From NCBI GenBank assembly GCA_910577475.1, contig CAJTLJ010000005.1, positions 1 to 64,000 of the forward strand: a stretch of 64,000 nucleotides of DNA. Direction: 5' to 3'. Shown here one piece after another: positions 45,397-52,806 of the stretch. Under the pieces are notes generated by a model. It was not told where the DNA came from, made no database searches, and saw only the letters and a program-made list of their open reading frames with translations. Origin of the DNA: an uncultured Alistipes sp. (GTDB taxonomy: Bacteria; Bacteroidota; Bacteroidia; Bacteroidales; Rikenellaceae). How positions within the stretch are numbered: the stretch's first letter is position 1; every line of letters starts with the position of its first letter. A program made the translations under genes and the position numbers.

Positions 45397-47643
45397 ATGA
45401 GTGAACTCTACACAGTCATCGTCGTCATCCTCGGCCTGCTGGCCGTATCGGGTCTCTTCGTCGGCGTGACGAACGATGCCGTCAATTTCCTGAACTCGGC
45501 CATCGGCTCCAAGGTAGCCTCCATGCGAACCATCCTCACCGTCGCTTCGGTGGGCATCATCGTCGGCGTCATCACGTCGAGCGGTATGATGGAGGTGGCT
45601 CGGAACGGCATGTTCAACCCCGGACTCTTTACCTTCCACGAGGTGATGATCCTTTACCTGAGCGTGATGTTCGCCAACATCATCCTGCTGAATCTCTACA
45701 ACTCGATGGGACTGCCCACTTCGACCACCGTGTCGCTGATCTTCTGTCTGCTGGGCTCGGCCGTCGCCGTGTCGACCTTCAAGATCGCCGCCAGCGAGGC
45801 GCTGACGATCAGCGACCTGGGCGAATTCATCAACACCTCGCGGGCCATGGGTGTCGTCTCGGCCATCCTGCTCTCGGTCGTCATCGCCTTTACCTGCGGC
45901 ACGGTCCTGATGTACATCTCGCGCGTGATCTTCTCGTTCCGCTATACGGCCATGTTCCGCCGTCTGGGGGCTTTCTGGTGCGGCATCTCGCTGACGGCCA
46001 TCGTCTACGTCGCCGTCTTCAAGGGGTTGAAGTCGATGCTGCACGGTAATCCCGTGATCGAGTTCGTCAACGACTACACAGTCCTTTCGCTCTTCGTCTG
46101 CTGGCTCTTCTGCTCGCTGGTCCTCTTTTTCCTCCAGCGGCTCAAAATCAATATTCTGCGGATCACCATCCTTTCGGGCTCCTTCGCCCTGGCGCTCTCG
46201 TTCGCCGGCAACGACCTGGTGAATTTCATCGGTGTGCCCGTGGCCAGCTTCGACGCCTATCAGGTGGGGCGCGAGGCCGGGTCGACGACCGTGCTCATGG
46301 AGGCGCTCAACGAGAACATCCCCGCCAACTTCGGCATCCTGCTGGCGGCCGGCCTCATCATGATCCTCGCGCTGTGGACCTCGCAGAAGGAGATGGCGGT
46401 CCTCACCGCCCGCGAGCTGTCGCTCACCTCGACCCAGGAGGACAACGGGGTTCAGAGCGGCTCTTCGGCCTTCTCGCGGACGCTGGTCCGTGCAGCCCTG
46501 AACGTCAATGCGGCCATCGAAACCGTCGTTCCCGAGCGCGCCCTGCAATGGATCGCCCGCCGGTTCGAGTACGAGGATGTCGAGCACAGCGGCGCCCCCT
46601 ACGACATGATCCGTGCGGCGGTGAACTTGACAACCTCGGCCATGCTGATCTCGATGGCTACCTCGTTCAAGCTCCCTCTTTCGACCACCTACGTCTGCTT
46701 CATGGTGGCTATGGGCTCTTCGTTGGCCGACAAGGCGTGGGGCCGCGAATCGGCCGTGTACCGCATCACGGGTGTTATGACCGTGGTGATGGGGTGGTTC
46801 GTGACGGCGCTGGGCGGTTTCCTGATCGCCTACGGCGTGGGGCTCGTCCTGATTTACGGCGGCACCGTGGCCGTTACCGCCACCTCGCTGCTTTGCGGCT
46901 GGATGATCTACCGCAGCCGTTTCAAGAAGAAGGACGAGGTGAAGGACGAGGAGGCCGGAAAGAAGACGCCCGAGAGCTCGGATGAGATTCTGACCGGCCT
47001 GAGCGAGGAGGTGTGCCGGACGATGGAGGCTACCACCCGCATCTACGACCGTACGCTGCTGGCCGTCTTCAAGGAGAACCGCAAGGTTCTGCGCGAGATG
47101 ACGCAGCAGGCCTCGGAGCTCTACCAGCAGTCGAGCGACCGGAAGTACTCCCTGATGTCGACCCTGCGCCGGTTGCAGGAGAGCGATATCGACACGGCGC
47201 AGTATTACGTGCAGGTGGTCGACTACCTGAACGAGATGACGAAGGCGCTGCTTCACATAACCCGCCCGGCCTTCGAACATATCGACAACAACCACGAGGG
47301 CCTGTCGAAGGAGCAGACCGAGGATCTGATGCACATCAACGACGAAGTGGAGTCGATCTACCGTCAGATCGAAGTGATGCTCCGCCTGGGCGACTTCTCG
47401 GATATCGATCGGGTGCTGAACATGCGCGACAACCTCTTCGAAACCATTGCCGACGCCATCAAGTCGGAACTCGAGCGCATCAACCGTACCCGGTCGAGCA
47501 CGAAGGCCTCGATGCTCTACCTGACGGTGCTGAACGAGACCAAGAACATGATTCTCCAGTCGCGCAACCTGCTCAAATCGCAGCGCTACTTTGTGGAGCA
47601 CACGGGGCTGATGGTGAACCGCCGCTTCTACAAGATCGAGTAG
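45397..47643 (+). CDS. PiT family inorganic phosphate transporter with C-terminal cytoplasmic domain
   Basis: This 748-residue protein has about ten to eleven membrane segments in residues 5-510. The two PiT signatures are 'GVTNDAVNFLNSAIGSK' near the N-terminus and 'PLSTTYVCFMVAMGSSLAD' near 425-443. PiT carriers bring in phosphate with H+ or Na+. Most are 400-500 residues; this one continues with a charged linker and a helical domain of about 230 residues (from about 520) that looks like a PhoU-type regulatory bundle. That part is assigned only by pattern. Confidence 0.88.
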   Translation: MSELYTVIVVILGLLAVSGLFVGVTNDAVNFLNSAIGSKVASMRTILTVASVGIIVGVITSSGMMEVARNGMFNPGLFTFHEVMILYLSVMFANIILLNLYNSMGLPTSTTVSLIFCLLGSAVAVSTFKIAASEALTISDLGEFINTSRAMGVVSAILLSVVIAFTCGTVLMYISRVIFSFRYTAMFRRLGAFWCGISLTAIVYVAVFKGLKSMLHGNPVIEFVNDYTVLSLFVCWLFCSLVLFFLQRLKINILRITILSGSFALALSFAGNDLVNFIGVPVASFDAYQVGREAGSTTVLMEALNENIPANFGILLAAGLIMILALWTSQKEMAVLTARELSLTSTQEDNGVQSGSSAFSRTLVRAALNVNAAIETVVPERALQWIARRFEYEDVEHSGAPYDMIRAAVNLTTSAMLISMATSFKLPLSTTYVCFMVAMGSSLADKAWGRESAVYRITGVMTVVMGWFVTALGGFLIAYGVGLVLIYGGTVAVTATSLLCGWMIYRSRFKKKDEVKDEEAGKKTPESSDEILTGLSEEVCRTMEATTRIYDRTLLAVFKENRKVLREMTQQASELYQQSSDRKYSLMSTLRRLQESDIDTAQYYVQVVDYLNEMTKALLHITRPAFEHIDNNHEGLSKEQTEDLMHINDEVESIYRQIEVMLRLGDFSDIDRVLNMRDNLFETIADAIKSELERINRTRSSTKASMLYLTVLNETKNMILQSRNLLKSQRYFVEHTGLMVNRRFYKIE

Positions 47644-47665
47644 CCGCTGTCCGGCCGGCGCCAAG

Positions 47666-47695
47666 GGTGGGCTGTCTGAAAAGGCACCCACCTTT
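47666..47695 (+). terminator. Likely terminator after the phosphate transporter
   Basis: GGTGGG (47666-47671) pairs with CCCACC (47687-47692) and is followed by TTTT. The stem is short. Confidence 0.5.
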
Positions 47696-47802
47696 TCGGT
47701 AACGTCCTTGTCGACTCCTCCGGGTTTTACGCCCGGACATGCGGATAGAGCCGGTCCGGGACCGTCCCGAGTTCGGTATTAGGAAAATAAATTGCGGAAA
47801 AG

Positions 47803-47833
47803 TTGCGGGGACGGAAATTTATGCCTACATTTG
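47803..47833 (+). promoter_or_regulatory. Promoter of rpmE2
   Basis: TTGC (47803-47806), 19 bp and TACATTTG (47826-47833). The 5' leader is about 55 nt and A-rich before the ATG. Confidence 0.6.
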
Positions 47834-47894
47834 CAGGCTGTTTGAAGCAACGAACGAATTTTTTAACCATTACAATAACAAAAACCTACGAAAA

Positions 47895-48164
47895 ATGAAA
47901 GCAGGAATCCATCCTCAGAATTATCGTATTGTGGCCTTCAAGGATATGTCCAACGACCACGTGTTTTTGTGCCGGTCCGCCGTTTCGACAAAAGAGACCA
48001 TCGAAGTGAACGGCGAAACCTATCCCGTGTATAAGATGGAAATTTCCAACACGTCTCACCCGTTCTACACCGGTAAGATGAAGTTGGTTGACACCGCCGG
48101 TCGCGTCGATAAGTTTATGAGCCGCTACGCAAAACGCTACGATAAGAAGAACGCCAACAAATAA
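47895..48164 (+). CDS. rpmE2: 50S ribosomal protein L31, type B
   Basis: This 89-residue protein starts 'MKAGIHPQNYRIVAFKDMSN' and contains 'SNTSHPFYTGK' and 'KFMSRYAKRY', the conserved blocks of the type B L31. It lacks the C-x-x-C zinc pair of type A (only one Cys is present), so it does not need zinc. L31 joins the large and small subunits at the head of the ribosome. The start at 47895 is fixed by homologues; the open frame further upstream is not coding. It is a single gene with promoter and terminator. Confidence 0.95.
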   Translation: MKAGIHPQNYRIVAFKDMSNDHVFLCRSAVSTKETIEVNGETYPVYKMEISNTSHPFYTGKMKLVDTAGRVDKFMSRYAKRYDKKNANK

Positions 48165-48184
48165 TTAGCGCGTTTCTCCAAACG

Positions 48185-48212
48185 AGAGGTCCGGAAAGTC
48201 CGGACCTCTTTT
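48185..48212 (+). terminator. Terminator of rpmE2
   Basis: AGAGGTCCGGA/TCCGGACCTCT hairpin with AAG loop and a T tract. Confidence 0.85.
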
Positions 48213-48290
48213 CGTATCCGGATTCTCCTCCATTGCCGCCCGCTTTCCCGACATTCGGACGATAATCTTTTCCTTTTCGGCTTTTTTTAT

Positions 48291-48298
48291 TATCTTTG
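48291..48298 (+). promoter_or_regulatory. -7 element of the DUF3127 gene
   Basis: TATCTTTG, with TTTT 19 bp upstream as a weak -33; 21 nt before the ATG. Confidence 0.5.
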
Positions 48299-48319
48299 TC
48301 GGGTTAAAGCACTTATATT

Positions 48320-48688
48320 ATGGAATTCGAAGGTAAAGTCGTACAGATATTGCCCGCAACGAGCGGGACGTCGGCCCGCGGTCCCTGGCAGCGTCAGGAT
48401 GTGGTGTTCGAGTTGACGCAGGAGTTTTCGCGCAAGGTGTGCGTGAAGTTTTTCAACAAGCCCGACGACGTGGCCAAGCTCCGCGTGGGCGGCCTCTACA
48501 CGGTCTCGTTCAACCTGGAGTCGCGCGAGTTCAACGGCCGTTGGTATACCGATGTGAGCGCCTGGCGCATCCAGTCCAAGGAGCAGCAGCCCGCAGCCGG
48601 AGCAGCAGCCCCCATGCCCGACCTGCCGCCGATCGGAGCCGAAGAGCCCGCCGGAACCTCTGCCGAGGTCGACGATCTGCCGTTCTGA
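48320..48688 (+). CDS. DUF3127 protein (OB-fold, SSB-like tail)
   Basis: This 122-residue protein has an N-terminal OB-like beta domain (about residues 1-90: 'MEFEGKVVQILPATSGTS', 'FFNKPDDVAKLRVGGLYTVSFNLESR') typical of the Bacteroidetes family DUF3127. It then has a Pro/Ala-rich linker and ends in 'DDLPF', which copies the acidic tip of bacterial single-strand DNA-binding protein (DDIPF). It may bind single-stranded nucleic acid and recruit repair partners through the tip; this is inference. Confidence 0.82.
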   Translation: MEFEGKVVQILPATSGTSARGPWQRQDVVFELTQEFSRKVCVKFFNKPDDVAKLRVGGLYTVSFNLESREFNGRWYTDVSAWRIQSKEQQPAAGAAAPMPDLPPIGAEEPAGTSAEVDDLPF

Positions 48689-48765
48689 TCGGGCGGGCGA
48701 AGAGCGCTTTCGATAGCTGCGCAGAAAAAGCGACGCCGATTTTTTCTCGTGCCGTATTTTTTTGC

Positions 48766-48773
48766 TATCTTTG
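48766..48773 (+). promoter_or_regulatory. -7 element of the tRNA gene
   Basis: TATCTTTG ends 13 nt before the tRNA. Confidence 0.55.
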
Positions 48774-48786
48774 CCCCCGGAATACC

Positions 48787-48860
48787 GGACCCATAGCTCA
48801 GTCGGTTAGAGCAGCGGACTCATAATCCGAAGGTCGTGGGATCATGCCCCTCTGGGTCCA
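48787..48860 (+). tRNA. tRNA with CAT anticodon (Met, or Ile2), odd T arm
   Basis: The 74-nt cloverleaf has a perfect 7-bp acceptor (GGACCCA/TGGGTCC), a normal D arm (GCTC..GAGC) and an anticodon loop CTCATAA. The anticodon CAT fits elongator Met or, if lysidine-modified, Ile. The T loop reads ATCATGC instead of the usual TTCGAAY form, and by my alignment the T stem has a T-T mismatch (50-64) and the anticodon stem a G-A mismatch (27-43). CCA is not encoded. A terminator follows 12 nt later. Its neighbour is a tyrosine recombinase gene. Confidence 0.85.
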
Positions 48861-48872
48861 CTTGTCAGGAAA

Positions 48873-48901
48873 AGTCTCGATTCGATATCGGGACTTTTTT
48901 T
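48873..48901 (+). terminator. Terminator after the tRNA
   Basis: AGTCTCGAT/ATCGGGACT hairpin (one G-T pair) followed by TTTTTTT. The 250 bp from here to the recombinase start hold no recognised gene. Confidence 0.75.
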
Positions 48902-49154
48902 GTTTGTATCTTATTTCCTCTTTTGACTGCGTCGGGATGTTTTTTCCCTCCTCAAGGCAAGGGGCGGCGGCATCGGTCTGAAGGACCTGGCCTTCGGCGT
49001 GTTCGCATGCTCCCGGCGATCTCCGGACCGCTCCGTGTGCGTCCTTGCGCCGTTGCGAATGGTGGCCCGCGGGATTCGGAGGATAGCTGTTTTTATATGA
49101 AATTTGTTCGCCGGAAGAGGTCGAATCGTATCGGCCGAAGATAAACGAAAAAAT

Positions 49155-50333
49155 ATGGCAACAGTAAAGGTAAAATTCAGAGCCTCCCGGCAACCCGGGA
49201 GGCCGGGGGCGGTGTATTATCTCGTCGATCACAAAAAACGCAGGGTGCAGATTCGATCGGAGGTGTTTCCGATGCCCGATCCGTGGAAGGGGGAGGAGAT
49301 ATCGCCGGCCAGCAGGGGGCGGAACGGCGGGAGCGGTGACGAATTGTGGGGTCCTTGTGCCGGGGTCTCCGGTGGGTCGGGGGATTGTTGCCCGGACATC
49401 GATCTGAAGCGGGGCTTTCGAGCGTCGGGCCGCGGTGAGCAGGTGCTGGACTACATGCTGCGGCTGAGCGACGAACTCGAAAGATTCGGCCGTTTCGGAA
49501 CGGCGCGCAATTACCGGCGCACGGCGGGCAGCTTCTCCCGTTTTCTGGGCCGCGACATTCCGTTCTCCCGGCTGGACGAGCGGTTGATATGCGCGTATGC
49601 CGAGTGGTTGAGGCGGCGCAACCTCGTGCGCAATACCGTCTCTTTCTACATGCGGGTCTTGAGGGCGGTCTATAATAAGGCGGTGAAGCAGCACATCGTG
49701 GAGCAGCGGTTTCCCTTCCGCAGCGTCTATACGGGGGTCGACCGCACCCGCAAGCGGGCGCTGGACGAGCGGACGGTGATCTCTTTGCAGCGGCTCGACC
49801 TCGGGGACGACCCCTCGCTCGCTCTGGCGCGCGACCTGTTCGTGTTCAGCTACTGCATGCGCGGCATGGCATTCGTCGATATCGCGTTTCTGCGGCGCGA
49901 CGCCATCCGCAACGGGGTCATCGCCTATTGCCGCCACAAGACCGGACAGTGCCTCGAGGTCCGGATGGAGCCCTGCATCGAGCGTATCGTCAGGCGGTAC
50001 GAAGGGGATTGCCCATCCGGCCCGTATGTGTTTCCCCTGATCCGGTCGTCCGAGCCCGGAGCGGCTTTCCGGGAGTATTACAACGCCTTGAGCGTGCACA
50101 ACCGCAAACTCAAGGAGCTGTCGAAGCTGGTCGATGCCGGGATTTCGCTGACCTCCTACGTCGCCCGCCACACGTGGGCCACGGTAGCGAGAAATCATCG
50201 GATTCCGCTGGCGGTCATCAGTGCCGGAATGGGGCATACGTCCGAAAAGACCACGCAGATCTATCTGGATTCGCTCGACAATTCGGTGGTCGATCGGGCC
50301 AATAGGCGGATTATTCAGGCGCTGAACTTGTAG
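49155..50333 (+). CDS. Tyrosine recombinase / site-specific integrase
   Basis: This 392-residue protein belongs to the Bacteroidetes tyrosine recombinases: a short arm-binding N-terminus, a SAM-like core-binding domain (about 95-195) and the catalytic domain. Visible active-site residues are Arg236 ('CMRGM'), the 'SYVARHTW' block with Arg338, His in 'GMGHTS' and the nucleophile Tyr370 ('IYLDSL'). The Gly/Ser-rich insert at about 50-85 is unusual. Members next to type V pilus operons often flip promoters. The ATG at 49155 is chosen; upstream codons lack similarity. Its end lies 75 bp before the left inverted repeat. Confidence 0.9.
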   Translation: MATVKVKFRASRQPGRPGAVYYLVDHKKRRVQIRSEVFPMPDPWKGEEISPASRGRNGGSGDELWGPCAGVSGGSGDCCPDIDLKRGFRASGRGEQVLDYMLRLSDELERFGRFGTARNYRRTAGSFSRFLGRDIPFSRLDERLICAYAEWLRRRNLVRNTVSFYMRVLRAVYNKAVKQHIVEQRFPFRSVYTGVDRTRKRALDERTVISLQRLDLGDDPSLALARDLFVFSYCMRGMAFVDIAFLRRDAIRNGVIAYCRHKTGQCLEVRMEPCIERIVRRYEGDCPSGPYVFPLIRSSEPGAAFREYYNALSVHNRKLKELSKLVDAGISLTSYVARHTWATVARNHRIPLAVISAGMGHTSEKTTQIYLDSLDNSVVDRANRRIIQALNL

Positions 50334-50408
50334 ACGGGGTCGCTCTTTCGGGCATAGCTTCCCGTCAGGTGTCGAACGGATTGCAAGGGGAGGAGCAGAA
50401 TGGGAAAA

Positions 50409-50422
50409 CTCTAAATAAGAGA
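50409..50422 (+). repeat. Left inverted repeat of a probable invertible segment
   Basis: CTCTAAATAAGAGA; its exact reverse complement lies at 50685-50698. The site is itself an inverted pair (CTCT/AGAG) around an asymmetric A/T spacer, as expected for a tyrosine recombinase core site. Confidence 0.7.
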
Positions 50423-50684
50423 CCTATTCCTGCATGCAAAAATAGTAATAAATCGGTAATAAAAATAAAAAATCACGAGTTTTTATACTGAAAATACCCC
50501 CCCCCATGCGGCGTAAATTATTGATTGTCAAATATTAATATATTTATTTTTTTGTCTCTATTTTCATTTCAGTTCGATACTGGAGCAGAAGACGTTCAGA
50601 CCTGCGGAACCAGGTATTCCGATTCGCACCCGATGCTGTCTAAGGTGTATCAGGGCGGTTTTCATAGTTTTATACGGGTGCCGA
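50423..50684. promoter_or_regulatory. Probable invertible promoter segment (262 bp)
   Basis: This AT-rich DNA between the inverted repeats has no gene. The best promoter match is TATTTTTG on the minus strand (50437-50444) with TTTA 21 bp behind it, pointing away from the pilus genes. Inversion would move it to 50663-50670 on the plus strand, about 90 nt before the DUF3575 gene. The same gap also holds a run of nine C near 50500. Confidence 0.6.
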
Positions 50685-50698
50685 TCTCTTATTTAGAG
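50685..50698 (-). repeat. Right inverted repeat of a probable invertible segment
   Basis: TCTCTTATTTAGAG, exact reverse complement of 50409-50422, 66 bp before the DUF3575 start. Confidence 0.7.
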
Positions 50699-50764
50699 AT
50701 GTGCCGGTTTTCGGGTTTTGCCCCGGAATCGAGTGTCGCCAGGAATAAATAGAAGTTTAGGAAT

Positions 50765-51352
50765 ATGAAGGTGAAATTGAAACATATTTTGCTTGTTGCC
50801 TTTGTCTGCATCTGTCTGACAACCAGCGGACAACAAGTTGCGGTAAAGAGCAATGTACTTTATGATGCACTGCTCAACATCAATGTCGGGGCGGAGTTCG
50901 GGCTCGCTCCCCGTTGGACGCTGGATGTGTCGGGCGATCTCAACATGTGGACCCTCTCGCACGAACGGCGCTGGAAACACTGGCTCCTCCAGCCCGAAGC
51001 GCGCTATTGGTTCTGCGACCGCTTCTCGGGCCATTTCCTCGGCTTCCACGCCCACGGCGGCCAGTATAACGTCGGAGGACTGAAAAACGGCCTTTCGTTC
51101 CTCGGCTCCGACTTCTCGGGACTCTCCGAGACCCGCTATCAGGGGTGGTTCGTCGGTGCCGGCGTCGCCTACGGCTATACCTGGATTCTCGGCCGTCACT
51201 GGAATTTCGAGCTGGAGATCGGCGTGGGCTATGCCTATACGCGTTACGACCGCTTCCGCTGCGCCGGATGCGGCAAGAGGATCGAGACCGACCGGCCGCA
51301 CCACTACGTGGGTCCGACCAAGGCGGCGGTGAATCTGGTTTACGTATTCTAA
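50765..51352 (+). CDS. DUF3575 protein of the pilus operon
   Basis: This 195-residue protein has a signal peptide (cut near 'TTSG-QQ') followed by 'VAVKSNVLYDALLNINVGAEFGLA', the typical DUF3575 opening, and alternating hydrophobic strands ending 'AAVNLVYVF'. It looks like a small outer membrane beta-barrel. Two cysteine pairs near the end ('CAGCGK') could bind metal or form a disulfide. DUF3575 genes regularly begin type V pilus operons in Bacteroidales; the precise job is unknown. The DUF3868 gene follows after 1 nt. Confidence 0.88.
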   Translation: MKVKLKHILLVAFVCICLTTSGQQVAVKSNVLYDALLNINVGAEFGLAPRWTLDVSGDLNMWTLSHERRWKHWLLQPEARYWFCDRFSGHFLGFHAHGGQYNVGGLKNGLSFLGSDFSGLSETRYQGWFVGAGVAYGYTWILGRHWNFELEIGVGYAYTRYDRFRCAGCGKRIETDRPHHYVGPTKAAVNLVYVF

Positions 51353-51353
51353 A

Positions 51354-52784
51354 ATGGATGTTATGAAAATTCGAACGCTACTTGCCCTGGCGGCGTCCGG
51401 GCTGGGCCTGGCCGCGAATGCACAGCAGACGGAGGATCTGCGGATCGTCCGCAGCGACGGGAGCCTGGTCGTGGAGATGGGCATCGATCTGTCCGGTATG
51501 GAGGTAGAGAGCAATCGGGCGGTGCTGCTTACGCCGGTGATGGTGAACGGCGCGGACTCGCTGGAGCTCTCGTCGGTCGGCATTTACGGTCGCCGCCGCT
51601 ACTATTACTACCTCCGCAACGGTGCGGGTATGCTTTCGGGTCCGGGCGAGATGAGCTACACCTCGTCGGAGAGGCCCGAGAAGGTGGCCTACTGCGCCCG
51701 TTTCCCCTACGAGGCATGGATGAACGGGGCGTCGCTGCACCTGCACCGGGCTGACTACGGCTGCTGCAATACGCTGCTCGACGAGCGGTCCGGGCTGCTC
51801 GGCCGCTATGACGAGCCGGTTCCGCTGGAGCCCGTTCTCCCGACGCTGGCCTACCTCCGCCCCACGGCGGAGCAGGAGAAGGTCTACTCGCTCAGCGGCT
51901 CGGCCTTCATCGACTTTCCGGTCAACCAGACCGTCATCTATCCCGACTATCGCCGCAATACCGTCGAGCTGGCGAAGATCCGGGCGACCATCGACTCCGT
52001 GCGGAGCGACGGCGACATCCGGATCACGACCGTATGGCTGAAGGGCTACGCCTCGCCCGAGAGCTCCTATGCGAACAATACCCGGCTGGCGAAGGGGCGC
52101 ACGGCGGCGCTGGAGCGCCATATCATGCAGCTCTACCACTTCGAACCGGGCATCGTCCGTACCGATTTCGAGCCCGAGGATTGGGCCGGGCTGCGCCGCT
52201 ACGTGGAGCGGTCGGAGCTCGCTCACCGCGGCGAGATTCTGGCTATGATCGACGGCGGAGACGATCCGGATATCCGGGAGGCGAGAATTCGGCGGACCTA
52301 TCCCGAGGAGTACCGCTACCTGCTGAGGAACTGCTATCCGGCCTTGCGCCATACGGATTACCGAATCGACTATACGATCCGCCGGTTCACCGACGTGGAG
52401 GAGATCAAGCGGGTGATGAAGGTGCAGCCGCAGAAGCTGAGCCTGAACGAGTTCTACCTGGCCGCGCAGAGCCTCGAACCGGGATCGGAGGAGTTCGACG
52501 AGGTGTTCGAGACGGCCGTGCGCATGTATCCCGACGATCCGACGGCCAACCTCAATGCCGCCAATACGGCCCTGCAGCGCGGGGACCTGAAGGCGGCCCG
52601 ACGCTATCTCGATAAGTCGGGCGATGCTCCCGAGACCATCTACACCCGCGGCGTGCTCGCCCTGATGTCGAAGGATTACGGGGAAGCACAGCTCCGGATG
52701 CAGGAGGCCCGGTCGCTGGGGATCGCTCTGGCGGACGAGGCGTTGGTGCAGATCGCTAAACTGAAGGAAAACGAAACGAAATAA
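51354..52784 (+). CDS. DUF3868 / OmpA-like protein of the pilus operon
   Basis: The 476-residue product has a signal peptide (alternative start Met4; cut near 'AANA-QQ'), an N-terminal beta domain of the DUF3868 type (about 25-150), an OmpA-like periplasmic domain (about 180-270; 'FPVNQTVIYPDYRRN', 'KGYASPESSYANNTRLAKGRTAAL') and C-terminal TPR-like helices (about 380-470). The OmpA-like part should hold it to peptidoglycan. With the DUF3575 barrel it may form an outer membrane platform for the pilus. Confidence 0.85.
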   Translation: MDVMKIRTLLALAASGLGLAANAQQTEDLRIVRSDGSLVVEMGIDLSGMEVESNRAVLLTPVMVNGADSLELSSVGIYGRRRYYYYLRNGAGMLSGPGEMSYTSSERPEKVAYCARFPYEAWMNGASLHLHRADYGCCNTLLDERSGLLGRYDEPVPLEPVLPTLAYLRPTAEQEKVYSLSGSAFIDFPVNQTVIYPDYRRNTVELAKIRATIDSVRSDGDIRITTVWLKGYASPESSYANNTRLAKGRTAALERHIMQLYHFEPGIVRTDFEPEDWAGLRRYVERSELAHRGEILAMIDGGDDPDIREARIRRTYPEEYRYLLRNCYPALRHTDYRIDYTIRRFTDVEEIKRVMKVQPQKLSLNEFYLAAQSLEPGSEEFDEVFETAVRMYPDDPTANLNAANTALQRGDLKAARRYLDKSGDAPETIYTRGVLALMSKDYGEAQLRMQEARSLGIALADEALVQIAKLKENETK

Positions 52785-52806
52785 AATTTTATCAACTATT
52801 CAAACC

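Noticed and set aside
50495..50510. Poly-C run as a slipped-strand phase switch
   Set aside because: It lies in non-coding DNA, not next to the best promoter box, and is only nine bases; inversion is a better explanation.
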